From: Phycisphaerae bacterium
Lineage (GTDB): Bacteria; Planctomycetota; Phycisphaerae; SM23-33
DNA length: 13,960 nucleotides
Reading direction: 5' to 3'
NCBI GenBank assembly: GCA_030628445.1
Contig: DAOVQV010000011.1
Location: 1 to 13,960 of the forward strand
Position numbers and translations under genes: made by a program. Shown here piece by piece: positions 1-7,025 of this stretch (position 1 is its first letter; every line of letters starts with the position of its first letter). The notes under the pieces were generated by a model. The model made no database searches. It saw only the letters and a program-made list of their open reading frames with translations, and was not told the DNA's origin.

Positions 1-43
1 ACTGCCGGTGCGGCCAGTAGGTGAACATTGCAAATAGGTCCGT

Positions 44-1137
44 CTAACAGTCGCCAAAGCTGGTTCCAATGGCCTTTGCTGCACGAATCATGCGGTCATC
101 CGGCGGGACGGTGCGAATCTTCCCCGCCACCTGCGAAATCTCGATGGACCCGGTATGTCCATTCTGTATAACAGCTAGCCGGTTAAAGCGGCCGGCTTCC
201 AGCAACTCGTATGCATGATACCCGAATCTCGTAGCCAGGAGGCGATCGGAAGGTGTTGGCGTCCCACCGCGCTGGATGTGGCCCAAGACAATAGCGCGGC
301 TTTCAATTCCACTGATTTCGCCCACCTTATCTGCAACGAACTTACCGACCCCGCCGAGGCGGATCGGATCGGGCGATGTCTCGTCAATACTATCGACGAA
401 CTGCTCGCCGCCCTTGGGAGCTGCGCCTTCAGCGACCGCTATAATCGTAAACCGCTTGCCAAAGCGGCTCCGCTGCGTGCACTTCTCAGCGACCACGTTG
501 ATATCGAACGGAATCTCAGGTATCAGGATTACGTCGGCGCCGGAGGCTATCCCGGCGTTGAGTGCGATCCACCCGGCGTACCGGCCCATCAGCTCGACGA
601 CCATGACACGATGGTGGCTGGAGGCGGTGGTGTGGATTCTATCCAGCGCCTCGGCGGCCGTCGAGACGGCCGTGTTGTGCCCGAACGTGATCTCCGTGCC
701 ATAAAGGTCGTTGTCGATGGTCTTGGGCACGCCGACGATCTTCAGGCCACGGGCGATCAGATCGGCCGCACCGCTCATCGTCCCGTCGCCGCCAATTACG
801 ACAAGGGCGTCCAGTTCCCCCTGGCGGCAGTGCTCGATGACCTGGTCGCGCACGTCCTTTTGCACCCACTTGTCGCCCTGGCGGACGGCGTAGGCGGCGG
901 GGTCGGCTTTGTTGCAGGCGCCCAAGATCGTCCCGCCCCGCGTCAGGATGTCGCTCACATCGGTATTGCTCAGCGGTCTGAAGCGGTTCTCGATCAGTCC
1001 GAGATACCCGTCCTCAATCCCCACCACTTCCAGACCGCCGTTCATCGCCGACTTTGTGACGGCCCGAATCACCGCATTTAGCCCCGGGCAATCCTCCCAC
1101 CGGTCAAGATACCTATGCGTTTTAATCCCTTCACCAT
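44..1137 (-). CDS. pfkA: 6-phosphofructokinase, frameshifted near its N-terminus
   Basis: Phosphorylates fructose 6-phosphate to fructose 1,6-bisphosphate in cytosolic glycolysis. Visible family motifs, in the order translated, are DCPGLNAVIRA (nucleotide-binding start), GGDGT, PKTIDND (catalytic Asp), MGRYAGW and LGHIQRGGTPTPSDR. The phosphoryl-donor positions are Gly (GGDGT) and Lys (PKTIDND). Pyrophosphate enzymes usually have Asp plus Lys and E. coli-type ATP enzymes Gly plus Gly, so this pair best fits an ATP-using group III enzyme, though that is inference. The frame carrying these motifs extends upstream to 1225 as family-unlike sequence. The next frame, starting at ATG 1137, reads MVKGLKRIGILTGG, the normal PFK beginning. 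Joining them at the GGG run (1096-1098) with one extra G gives TGGEDCPGLNAV and a protein of about 364 residues. An AAAGGA ribosome site lies about 8 bases before ATG 1137, supporting that start. It is divergent from the PilZ gene. Confidence 0.9.
1096..1098 (-). other. Apparent one-base deletion in pfk
   Basis: On the minus strand a GGTGGGAGGATT context separates the frame encoding KRIGILTGG from the frame encoding DCPGLNAV. Adding one G to the three-G run restores a continuous, family-like N-terminus. It could be an assembly or sequencing indel, or a genuine lesion. Confidence 0.8.
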
Positions 1138-1250
1138 AACCAGTATCCTTTATTACGGCAGGAGTTACACACATTCTCGTCCGGCTGCGCACAACGGGGG
1201 GCCGCCTCGCGGGATAAGTCCGCAACCGTGTGTTTATATCGTCGAAATCT

Positions 1251-1280
1251 TTGGCTAAAAGACACGAAAATCAATACAAT
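1251..1280 (+). promoter_or_regulatory. Possible sigma70-type promoter for the PilZ gene
   Basis: TTGGCT (1251-1256) and TACAAT (1275-1280) are separated by 18 bases and lie about 50 bases before the proposed PilZ start. The -10 box is a 5/6 match. The call is by eye only. Confidence 0.35.
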
Positions 1281-1334
1281 TTGCGGTGCCACATATCCGA
1301 TAGATTAAGATGGGGCGGGTGCCGAGGTATCTGT

Positions 1335-1661
1335 ATGCAAATCACACCCGATACGGAACGCAGAAAACACCAACGCCATCCAATGGCGACGAGCGTGGAG
1401 TTTTTCCACGGCCCGACGCGGCGCAGCTTTCCGGGCCGAAGCGTGGACCTGTCCACCGGGGGAATGTTGATGTCCGTCCCGGCGTCCACGCCCGTCCAAC
1501 CGGGCCAGGCCATCCAGGTGTCCGTAGGCAGCGTGAACCGCCCCGAATTTTCCGGCCTGAACGAGAAACCGCTCGATGCCACTATCGTCCGCGTCGACCG
1601 CCAGCCGTTACTTTCGAAGGGACAGATCGCGGTGGGCGTGCGATTCGCCGCCCTTTCCTAG
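1335..1661 (+). CDS. Small single-domain PilZ protein, putative cyclic-di-GMP receptor
   Basis: A 108-residue protein that is essentially one PilZ domain. PilZ domains bind cyclic di-GMP and relay it to motility, polysaccharide export or other targets. Both signature elements are visible: the RxxxR motif near the N-terminus (R10-x3-R14 within ERRKHQRH) and DxSxxG (D38-L-S40-T-G-G43), followed by the beta-barrel with VGVRF near the end. The same frame is open back to 1230, but that extension has no PilZ character. ATG 1335 sits 7 bases after GAGG and directly precedes the RxxxR segment, so I chose it. There is no membrane segment or second output domain, so it presumably acts on a partner protein that is not identifiable here. 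Its stop codon overlaps that of the convergent GH4 gene on a CTAG palindrome. The family call is firm and the ligand is inferred from the motifs. Confidence 0.85.
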   Translation: MQITPDTERRKHQRHPMATSVEFFHGPTRRSFPGRSVDLSTGGMLMSVPASTPVQPGQAIQVSVGSVNRPEFSGLNEKPLDATIVRVDRQPLLSKGQIAVGVRFAALS

Positions 1662-2956
1662 TGAGAGCCTTGCTGCTCGTAATATCCCAGAAGGTCGCCC
1701 TCCGCTTCCCAAAGTTCCTCGAACATCTCTCTGGCTTCGCCCAGTGAACAGGCCGCACTCGTGATCGGATCCAGGGCCACGGCGTGGAAGGCCGATTCCC
1801 TGTCACGCTCGAGGATCGCCTTGACGGTCAATTCCTGGACAGCGATGTTCGAACGGCACAGGGCGGCACACTGCGGAGGTAAGTCGCCAACATAACACGG
1901 GTGGACGCCGTCGCCGTCGGCCATAACCGGCACCTCCACACAGCACCCCGGCGGTAGATTCGTAACCAGACCGTGATTAGTCACGTTCCCGTGGAAGCGG
2001 AACGGAGCACCCGTGACGACCGCTTCCATGATCCCGGAAGCATACTCGTGCGAGCGGATCAGCTCGATGCTGTCGGCGTCGGCGACCTTGATGCCCATGT
2101 CTTCGAACCAGGCTGCACGCTTGCCCTTGATTCCCTTAATCCTGTCGTGGTAGGCGGCGAGTAAGTCCTTCTCCTTACGGAAATAGGGCACGTATTCGGA
2201 CATGTGGCAGCTCGATTCGGTGGAGAAATAACCGAAGGCCTTCAGCAGCTCGAAGCGAAGGGGATCCCGGTTGTAGATCTCGGGGTCGGCCATTGCTTTG
2301 AGCAACAGTGGATACGCGTCCTTTTTATTGTGCGTAAATTTGACGAACCAGGCCATGTGATTTATACCGGCCACCCAGAAACCCACCTCTTCGTACGGGA
2401 CGCCGATCATCCGGGCCATGTGCTTCGACGTGCCCTGGACGCCGTGGCACAGACCGACAACCGGCACATCGGCCGACGACGCCAAGACCCAGCTTAGAAT
2501 GGCCATCGGGTTGGTGTAGTTCAGGATAATGGCGTTGGGGGAAAGCTCGTTGATATCGCGGACCATATCGAGCATCACCGGCCCGGTCCGCAGGCCTCGA
2601 AAGATACCGCCGGGGCTGACCGTATCCCCGACCGTTTGGTCGACACCGTACTTGGCGGGGATGGCGATTTCCGACTCGTACGGCTCGTCGTAATATGCCG
2701 GCCCGCCGACGGATATGGATATAACCACGAAATCCGCATCGGGAAGGAACTGGCGCCGATCATGCCCGGCCAGGACCTTGGCGGGTAGCTTGTGATGGTC
2801 TATCGCCCGCTGGACGAACGTGTGGACGAGGCCCAGACGCTCCTGGGAGATGTCGCATAGGCAAATCGTCGCGTCCTGGGTCGGTGCACGAGAGAGAATG
2901 TCGATGGAGACCCTACTGCCAAAGGCGCTGCCGGCACCGATGATGACAACCTTCAT
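1658..2956 (-). CDS. Glycoside hydrolase family 4 enzyme, probable alpha-galactosidase (MelA-like)
   Basis: A 432-residue GH4 enzyme. GH4 hydrolyses glycosides through transient oxidation at C3, using bound NAD+ and a divalent metal (usually Mn2+), and acts in the cytosol. The N-terminus is a Rossmann fold with MKVVIIGAGSAFGS. NYTNPM lies at about 146-151, and the metal ligands are expected to be Cys170 (GLCHGVQGT) and His200 (AGINHMAW). The length is normal for the family. AGINHMAW and the following VQGT resemble MelA alpha-galactosidases. The tetrad after the cysteine is CHGV, however, where MelA has CHSV, and CHG-type motifs also occur in uronidases, so alpha-galacturonidase or glucuronidase remains possible. 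A GGAAGG-type ribosome site precedes the ATG. It lies 68 bases downstream of the GH36 gene on the same strand, probably in one transcript. It ends against the PilZ gene with overlapping stops. Confidence 0.88.
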   Translation of the reverse strand: MKVVIIGAGSAFGSRVSIDILSRAPTQDATICLCDISQERLGLVHTFVQRAIDHHKLPAKVLAGHDRRQFLPDADFVVISISVGGPAYYDEPYESEIAIPAKYGVDQTVGDTVSPGGIFRGLRTGPVMLDMVRDINELSPNAIILNYTNPMAILSWVLASSADVPVVGLCHGVQGTSKHMARMIGVPYEEVGFWVAGINHMAWFVKFTHNKKDAYPLLLKAMADPEIYNRDPLRFELLKAFGYFSTESSCHMSEYVPYFRKEKDLLAAYHDRIKGIKGKRAAWFEDMGIKVADADSIELIRSHEYASGIMEAVVTGAPFRFHGNVTNHGLVTNLPPGCCVEVPVMADGDGVHPCYVGDLPPQCAALCRSNIAVQELTVKAILERDRESAFHAVALDPITSAACSLGEAREMFEELWEAEGDLLGYYEQQGSH

Positions 2957-3024
2957 TTTCGTTTCCTTCCTTACAATCAGACCAGCACGTTGGGATTAGA
3001 ACCCGATTTGTCCCTATCTCACGT

Positions 3025-5334
3025 TTACCGGTCTGGCCTCAGATGGAACTGCTCATCAGGGGGTGTCACGGTTGTCGAAACCACCCGGGGCCCATCGTCG
3101 CCCGGGAACACCGCACTGATCCGAACGGGATAATCCCACTTCGTGACCACCTTTCCTCGAATGGACCCCTTGTCCACTTGGACCTCCGCCAGTTCGCACC
3201 CACCGCCCGACAGGTGCAGATCGGTGCCCACGATCAGCGGATCGCCCTCCCAGGCGGCGATCCGCAGAACCCGCGTACCATGGGCGGGTATCTCCAGCTC
3301 GATGGGGTCTTCGAGGGACTTGATCCCCAAGAACTGCTGGGTGCGGAACTCAAGGACGGCGTATTGCCGGTCGGGAGGGAGGGAAATCTCGCTCAGCGTC
3401 AGTGTGCGGGTGACAGGCTCGGCGTCCCAGTTCGACACCGACAGCGTACGCCACTTACCCAAGGAATCGCAACGTGGCACGATCTCAGTAAGGCCAAGGG
3501 TGGGGCAGTTCCGACGATCCATATCCAGGATACGCGCCGGGGGGGCGAAGGCGGGAATCATATGGCGCAGCAGCGCGCGGCGGTCTTCGGGCAGCTCAGC
3601 CAGCCGCTCGGTAATGTCAGTGTACCCGCCGACCAGGTACTGGCGCACCACCAGCGTGAACGCCTCGGCGTCTGTGAACTTCCCGTCGGAAAGGTGATTG
3701 TGCTTGGCCGCGGCGTGAATGCGGAACGGGTCTTGGCGGCGGCGAATCATCAGGGAGTCCGGATCGGTGTGGATCAGGCGACTCATGTAGTTGCGCACCA
3801 AGGCCTGCTTGATCTGAACGAGTGTCCCGCCGCGCCGGTTTCCGGAGTAGTGCTCCCAAGCGCCCAGCGAGTCGGCGCCGAGTCGTATCGAGTCGGCTAG
3901 GGCGACGTTCCCGGAGCCCATCAGGCCGCCGCAGGCCTGGAAATACGAGTCCGGCCCGATCGATTCGCGAATCAGCTGAAGCCCGATCCGATAGGCTTCG
4001 GCCCGGTTGACGTGTGGGTCGTGGAAGCAAATATCATCCACCAGTATCGCCCGGACGAAGTCCATCTTGTGATACGTATATCCCCAGCTTTCCAGCCGGC
4101 CGAGGTACTCCCCTAAGTACTCGCGACTGAATGGATGGGTCGTGTCGAGGATGCAGCAGTCTGTCTCCACGTACCCGAAGGTGGCAGGTTCACCACTTCC
4201 CTTGCGGGCGATAAGCTCCGGATGCTCGTTGACCATGCGCGACTTGGGCATCAGCGTAAACGGCGCCGTCCATATACCTGGGATCAAACCGGCGGCGCGG
4301 ATCTTATCGGCGGCTTCGGCCATCCCACCGGGCCACTTATCGTTGGCGTTCCAGTCGCCGAACGCGTCTATCCAGCCATTGTCGATGATAAACACGTCCA
4401 GCGGCATGGGCCGATCCTTGAGAATCTTGAGATTCTCGTCCAGGTCCTCCGGGAGGAACTCCCGGCCGTAAAAATACCAGCTGCAGAAGATATTCAGCTT
4501 CTCCTTCAACGGGCTCACGTTCAAATGCCTCTCCTGAAGCTCGACGAAGCGATCCAGAACCTCCGCTTCGTTTCGGCCCTGGTAGATCATGATCCAGTGC
4601 GTATCGCGCTGCTGTCCCGGATCGAGGGCGACGCCGTCGAACTCGCAGAAGACGCCAAACTCCTTCATCGCTGCGTTGTCGTCCGTGGGAACCAAGTAAA
4701 AGGAAGTCAAATGCATCTGCTCGCCCAGAACACAAAGGAACAGGCCCGGTTCCTCCGGGCGCTTGTCGTTCTTGACGAACGTCGCTGGTTCGGCGTAGAT
4801 GGTTCGCAGGTTGAGCTTCGAGTCCAGGTCGCCTTGGACTCCCATCCCGGCCGTGATGTCTGCGGAGTTGAAGGCCGCGTCCTTGTAATCGACGTCCACG
4901 CGCGAAGGCCGGAAGACGCCGGGAACGTCCGACTTGTGCCGGCTGAGCCTCAGTACCCGCCAAGTAGCCATCGTCCCGCCGGCGACCTTGAAGTTCGCAT
5001 CGCCCTGGACGCGCAGCGGCGCCAATGTGTGCAGTCGGATCCGCTGGGGACCCGTGTTCCGGACCGCCATCCGCACCCCGATGTATTGCCCATCGGCGCC
5101 GATGAAAAACTCCCGCGTCACCGCAAGCTGATCGCCTTGGCTCATTTCCCGGATTACCTTCCCCCAGATCCCGGCGATCTCCAGCTGGTCGGTCTCGCTG
5201 TCAGCAAAACCCAGCGGCCCGGTCTGACCGTCGGTCAGGCGAGGCGGTAGGGTCTGCCCGGCCAGTACAACCTGCGAATTGAAAATCCTGAACGATGCCC
5301 CCCGCCTCTCCAGCTTCATCGGCTCGTAACTCAT
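3025..5334 (-). CDS. GH36-type alpha-galactosidase
   Basis: A 769-residue retaining alpha-galactosidase-like enzyme of clan GH-D that removes terminal alpha-galactose from melibiose- or raffinose-type oligosaccharides. No signal peptide is visible, so it is likely cytosolic. The N-terminal ~275 residues fit the beta-sandwich domain. The catalytic barrel follows from about 280 (FCSWYFYGRE, then DVFIIDNGW at 313-321 and GLIPGIWTAPF at 349-359). The probable nucleophile is Asp425 in YHKMDF. The acid/base is probably Asp488 in the R484-x3-D488 arrangement of DSIRLGAD, matching the clan's Arg-x3-Asp pattern. The C-terminal ~150 residues look like an all-beta domain. AAGGGAG lies 7 bases before the ATG. 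It is upstream of, and same-strand with, the GH4 gene. The family is confident; the exact substrate, and a possible GH27/GH31-like subgroup, are uncertain. Confidence 0.88.
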   Translation of the reverse strand: MSYEPMKLERRGASFRIFNSQVVLAGQTLPPRLTDGQTGPLGFADSETDQLEIAGIWGKVIREMSQGDQLAVTREFFIGADGQYIGVRMAVRNTGPQRIRLHTLAPLRVQGDANFKVAGGTMATWRVLRLSRHKSDVPGVFRPSRVDVDYKDAAFNSADITAGMGVQGDLDSKLNLRTIYAEPATFVKNDKRPEEPGLFLCVLGEQMHLTSFYLVPTDDNAAMKEFGVFCEFDGVALDPGQQRDTHWIMIYQGRNEAEVLDRFVELQERHLNVSPLKEKLNIFCSWYFYGREFLPEDLDENLKILKDRPMPLDVFIIDNGWIDAFGDWNANDKWPGGMAEAADKIRAAGLIPGIWTAPFTLMPKSRMVNEHPELIARKGSGEPATFGYVETDCCILDTTHPFSREYLGEYLGRLESWGYTYHKMDFVRAILVDDICFHDPHVNRAEAYRIGLQLIRESIGPDSYFQACGGLMGSGNVALADSIRLGADSLGAWEHYSGNRRGGTLVQIKQALVRNYMSRLIHTDPDSLMIRRRQDPFRIHAAAKHNHLSDGKFTDAEAFTLVVRQYLVGGYTDITERLAELPEDRRALLRHMIPAFAPPARILDMDRRNCPTLGLTEIVPRCDSLGKWRTLSVSNWDAEPVTRTLTLSEISLPPDRQYAVLEFRTQQFLGIKSLEDPIELEIPAHGTRVLRIAAWEGDPLIVGTDLHLSGGGCELAEVQVDKGSIRGKVVTKWDYPVRISAVFPGDDGPRVVSTTVTPPDEQFHLRPDR

Positions 5335-5356
5335 TGACGAACTCCCTTACACTTGG

Positions 5357-5385
5357 GTTATGCACAGGCGAACAGCGCCGGGCAA
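5357..5385 (-). promoter_or_regulatory. Possible promoter for the GH36-GH4 pair
   Basis: On the minus strand TTGCCC (5385-5380) and CATAAC (5362-5357) are separated by 17 bases, each a 4/6 match to sigma70 boxes, just before the GH36 ribosome site. The -35 box lies inside an imperfect dyad. Confidence 0.3.
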
Positions 5386-5408
5386 GCTGCGGTCATGCTT
5401 GCTGGCGC
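5375..5408. repeat. Imperfect inverted repeat in the GH36 leader
   Basis: GCAAGC (5382-5387) pairs with GCTTGC (5397-5402) around a 9-base loop. Outside them GCGCC (5375-5379) pairs with GGCGC (5404-5408) across a small asymmetric bulge. No T-run follows on either strand, so it looks more like an operator or RNA structure than a terminator. It overlaps the proposed -35 box. Confidence 0.4.
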
Positions 5409-5543
5409 CGTTAAAGTGCCAGTCCTCTTTGGGATTGCAGACGACAAAGATCACCGGATTGGTCGCAATTCTACCGGATGGGGGAGAGAATCCGGACAAA
5501 AATCGCAGGTGCTGCACTTGGAAAGCGGTCTGAGGCTCACAAC
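5409..5543. other. Non-coding remainder between hydrolase and GH36 genes
   Basis: No gene or strong terminator is visible in this stretch. It holds two direct ACCGGAT copies about 20 bases apart (near 5453 and 5472) and a related ATCCGG. I assign these no function. Confidence 0.4.
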
Positions 5544-6902
5544 CTAATACCGCACCTTGACCTTACCAAAGATGGTGAAGTCCAATTCGTTGAGGATCAG
5601 GGCCCGCTGATCCCGCGTTGCAGCATAGTGCCTGAGCATGCATTCGGCGGACGGGGTGATGTTCCCCTCCCAGGTCTTGGACCAATACTTGATCGTAACC
5701 GCCTTGGTAAGGTCGAACATCCCGTCCGTAACGTACATCCTCAGGCCACGAATGGCGTAGGCGCGGATCCTGCAAGTGTTCTGGCCCTCCCGAAGCGACC
5801 CCCAGAACTTGAACAGGTGCTTGGCGATATATTTTCTCTTGGCCTTCATCCCGGCTTCCTTGGTCAGCATCTGGCCGCGAGGAAGCATGACGGTGACGGG
5901 TTTGGTGAAGTCTAACGGCTCGTGTGCCAGATCGAAGGCCTCCAGGTAATAGCTCCGCATGTGATGAGGCAGATGGAAGAAGTGCGCGAACTTCTCGGGC
6001 CGGGCCTGGCGCTTGTAGGATCGCAGGAAATCGACGAACTCATCGCCGGGCGGTATGCACCCATCCGCCGTCTGGCCCAGGACCTCGCTGCCCTTAAAGT
6101 GTGGATTCCCCAGCTTCTTCAGACGCGCCGCAGCCTTGCGACAAAGCACTCCTGCGTGGATCACATCCCCACTCGTCTCCGGCGGACTGAGCCACAGCGC
6201 CCACACGGGTAAGTTCGAGAGGTTCTCCATGTACATATCGCAGGTATACGTGGCGGACTCGAAACACGGCAGGCCGCCCATGGCGACGACGGCGGCGAAC
6301 AGACGCGGATGCATCGTCGCCAGATTCCAACAACAATGCCCGCCGTACCCATCCCCGGTCAGGTAAATGCGGTCGTCGTCTATGTTCAAGTTCATCCTCG
6401 CCCACCGAAGGGGTTCCAGGAAGGCCCGCACTTGATAGTCCTTCCCGGCGAAATTCCGCATCCCGCCAACGGTCGGCGCGACGATTACGTATTGCTCAAC
6501 TCCCTCGCCGAGCAACGTTTCGACCAGGTCGCCTATCGTCTGCCCGTCACCGTCTGCCCCGTGGACAGCCACGATCAACGGCCAAGGTTTTTCGGTGGTG
6601 TAAGCCCCCGGGACGCGGACGCTGAACATGACGTCAAAACGCCTTCCCCCGCTTGCAGCGCTGAGATGATGCTCGCCCCAGCCCGCAGAGAACTGCTTGT
6701 AGGCGACATCGGCGGAAATTAAGGATCGAAGCTTGCCCACATCGTCGCCGATGGCTGAAAGAACGGCATTGATATGTTTGGTATCCTTCGCCGGGTCGGA
6801 CCTGGCGAAAAGCTCTCCCCAGGCCCGCTGAGCTTCGGATTCAGCTCCAGCGAAGCTCCCCGCACAGAGCAGAACCACTAGAAATGACCAGGCCCGCCTC
6901 AT
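5544..6902 (-). CDS. Secreted alpha/beta hydrolase-like protein lacking the nucleophilic serine
   Basis: A 452-residue protein with a clear signal peptide (MRRAWSFLVVLLCAGSFAGA, cleavage near residue 20), so exported. The middle (about 85-270) resembles PHB-depolymerase or prolyl-oligopeptidase-type alpha/beta hydrolases: PLIVAVHGADGDG carries the oxyanion-hole HG (114-115), and DDRIYLTGDGYGG lies at the nucleophile elbow (177-188). Relatives normally have GxSxGG there, but here the serine position is Gly185 (codon 6348-6350). A conventional Ser-esterase mechanism is therefore unlikely unless another residue substitutes. The C-terminal ~150 residues (from FTKPVTVMLPRG) may form a separate beta-rich domain that I do not recognise. 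It lies upstream of the alpha-galactosidase genes on the same strand, with about 210 bases between. A TATAAT box ends only 6 bases before the ATG. The fold is likely; the activity and substrate are unknown. Confidence 0.7.
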   Translation of the reverse strand: MRRAWSFLVVLLCAGSFAGAESEAQRAWGELFARSDPAKDTKHINAVLSAIGDDVGKLRSLISADVAYKQFSAGWGEHHLSAASGGRRFDVMFSVRVPGAYTTEKPWPLIVAVHGADGDGQTIGDLVETLLGEGVEQYVIVAPTVGGMRNFAGKDYQVRAFLEPLRWARMNLNIDDDRIYLTGDGYGGHCCWNLATMHPRLFAAVVAMGGLPCFESATYTCDMYMENLSNLPVWALWLSPPETSGDVIHAGVLCRKAAARLKKLGNPHFKGSEVLGQTADGCIPPGDEFVDFLRSYKRQARPEKFAHFFHLPHHMRSYYLEAFDLAHEPLDFTKPVTVMLPRGQMLTKEAGMKAKRKYIAKHLFKFWGSLREGQNTCRIRAYAIRGLRMYVTDGMFDLTKAVTIKYWSKTWEGNITPSAECMLRHYAATRDQRALILNELDFTIFGKVKVRY

Positions 6903-6908
6903 GTGCTC

Positions 6909-6914
6909 ATTATA
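6909..6914 (-). promoter_or_regulatory. Perfect -10 box abutting the hydrolase start (possible leaderless mRNA)
   Basis: TATAAT on the minus strand, then six bases (GAGCAC), then the ATG at 6902. Transcription would begin at or next to the start codon. No convincing -35 box and no Shine-Dalgarno sequence are present. Confidence 0.4.
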
Positions 6915-6984
6915 GGTAAATCGCCGAGAGGGGTTTCGAGAAAGTGCGCCTTGGACAAACCGCCAAGTGCTTCAGGTAAGTAGC

Positions 6985-7020
6985 TGCTGGATAACTTCGG
7001 ATCTCCCGGGGGATCCAGCA
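6985..7020 (-). terminator. Hairpin just after ilvE, possible terminator
   Basis: Perfect 8-base arms TGCTGGAT (6985-6992) and ATCCAGCA (7013-7020), starting about 6 bases after the ilvE stop. The loop contains a second, competing GGATC/GATCC pair (6999-7003 with 7012-7016). No U-run follows, so intrinsic termination is not certain. Confidence 0.4.
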
Positions 7021-7025
7021 ACGGA

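Noticed and set aside
215..1081. Long plus-strand open frame (288 codons)
   Set aside because: It is antisense to pfk, has no recognisable domain, and its length is explained by the codon bias of the real gene.
1138..1225. N-terminal extension of phosphofructokinase in the downstream frame
   Set aside because: It has no family similarity. The true N-terminus is readable in the neighbouring frame from ATG 1137, so the extension is a by-product of the frameshift.
4135..5250. Plus-strand open frame of 371 codons, with another at 3043-3900
   Set aside because: Both are mirror frames of the GH36 gene, which has clear catalytic motifs. They show no motif or ribosome site of their own.
5453..5500. 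Recurring CCGGAT words between the hydrolase and GH36 genes
   Set aside because: Too short, irregularly spaced and too easily produced by chance in GC-rich DNA to be called a repeat element.
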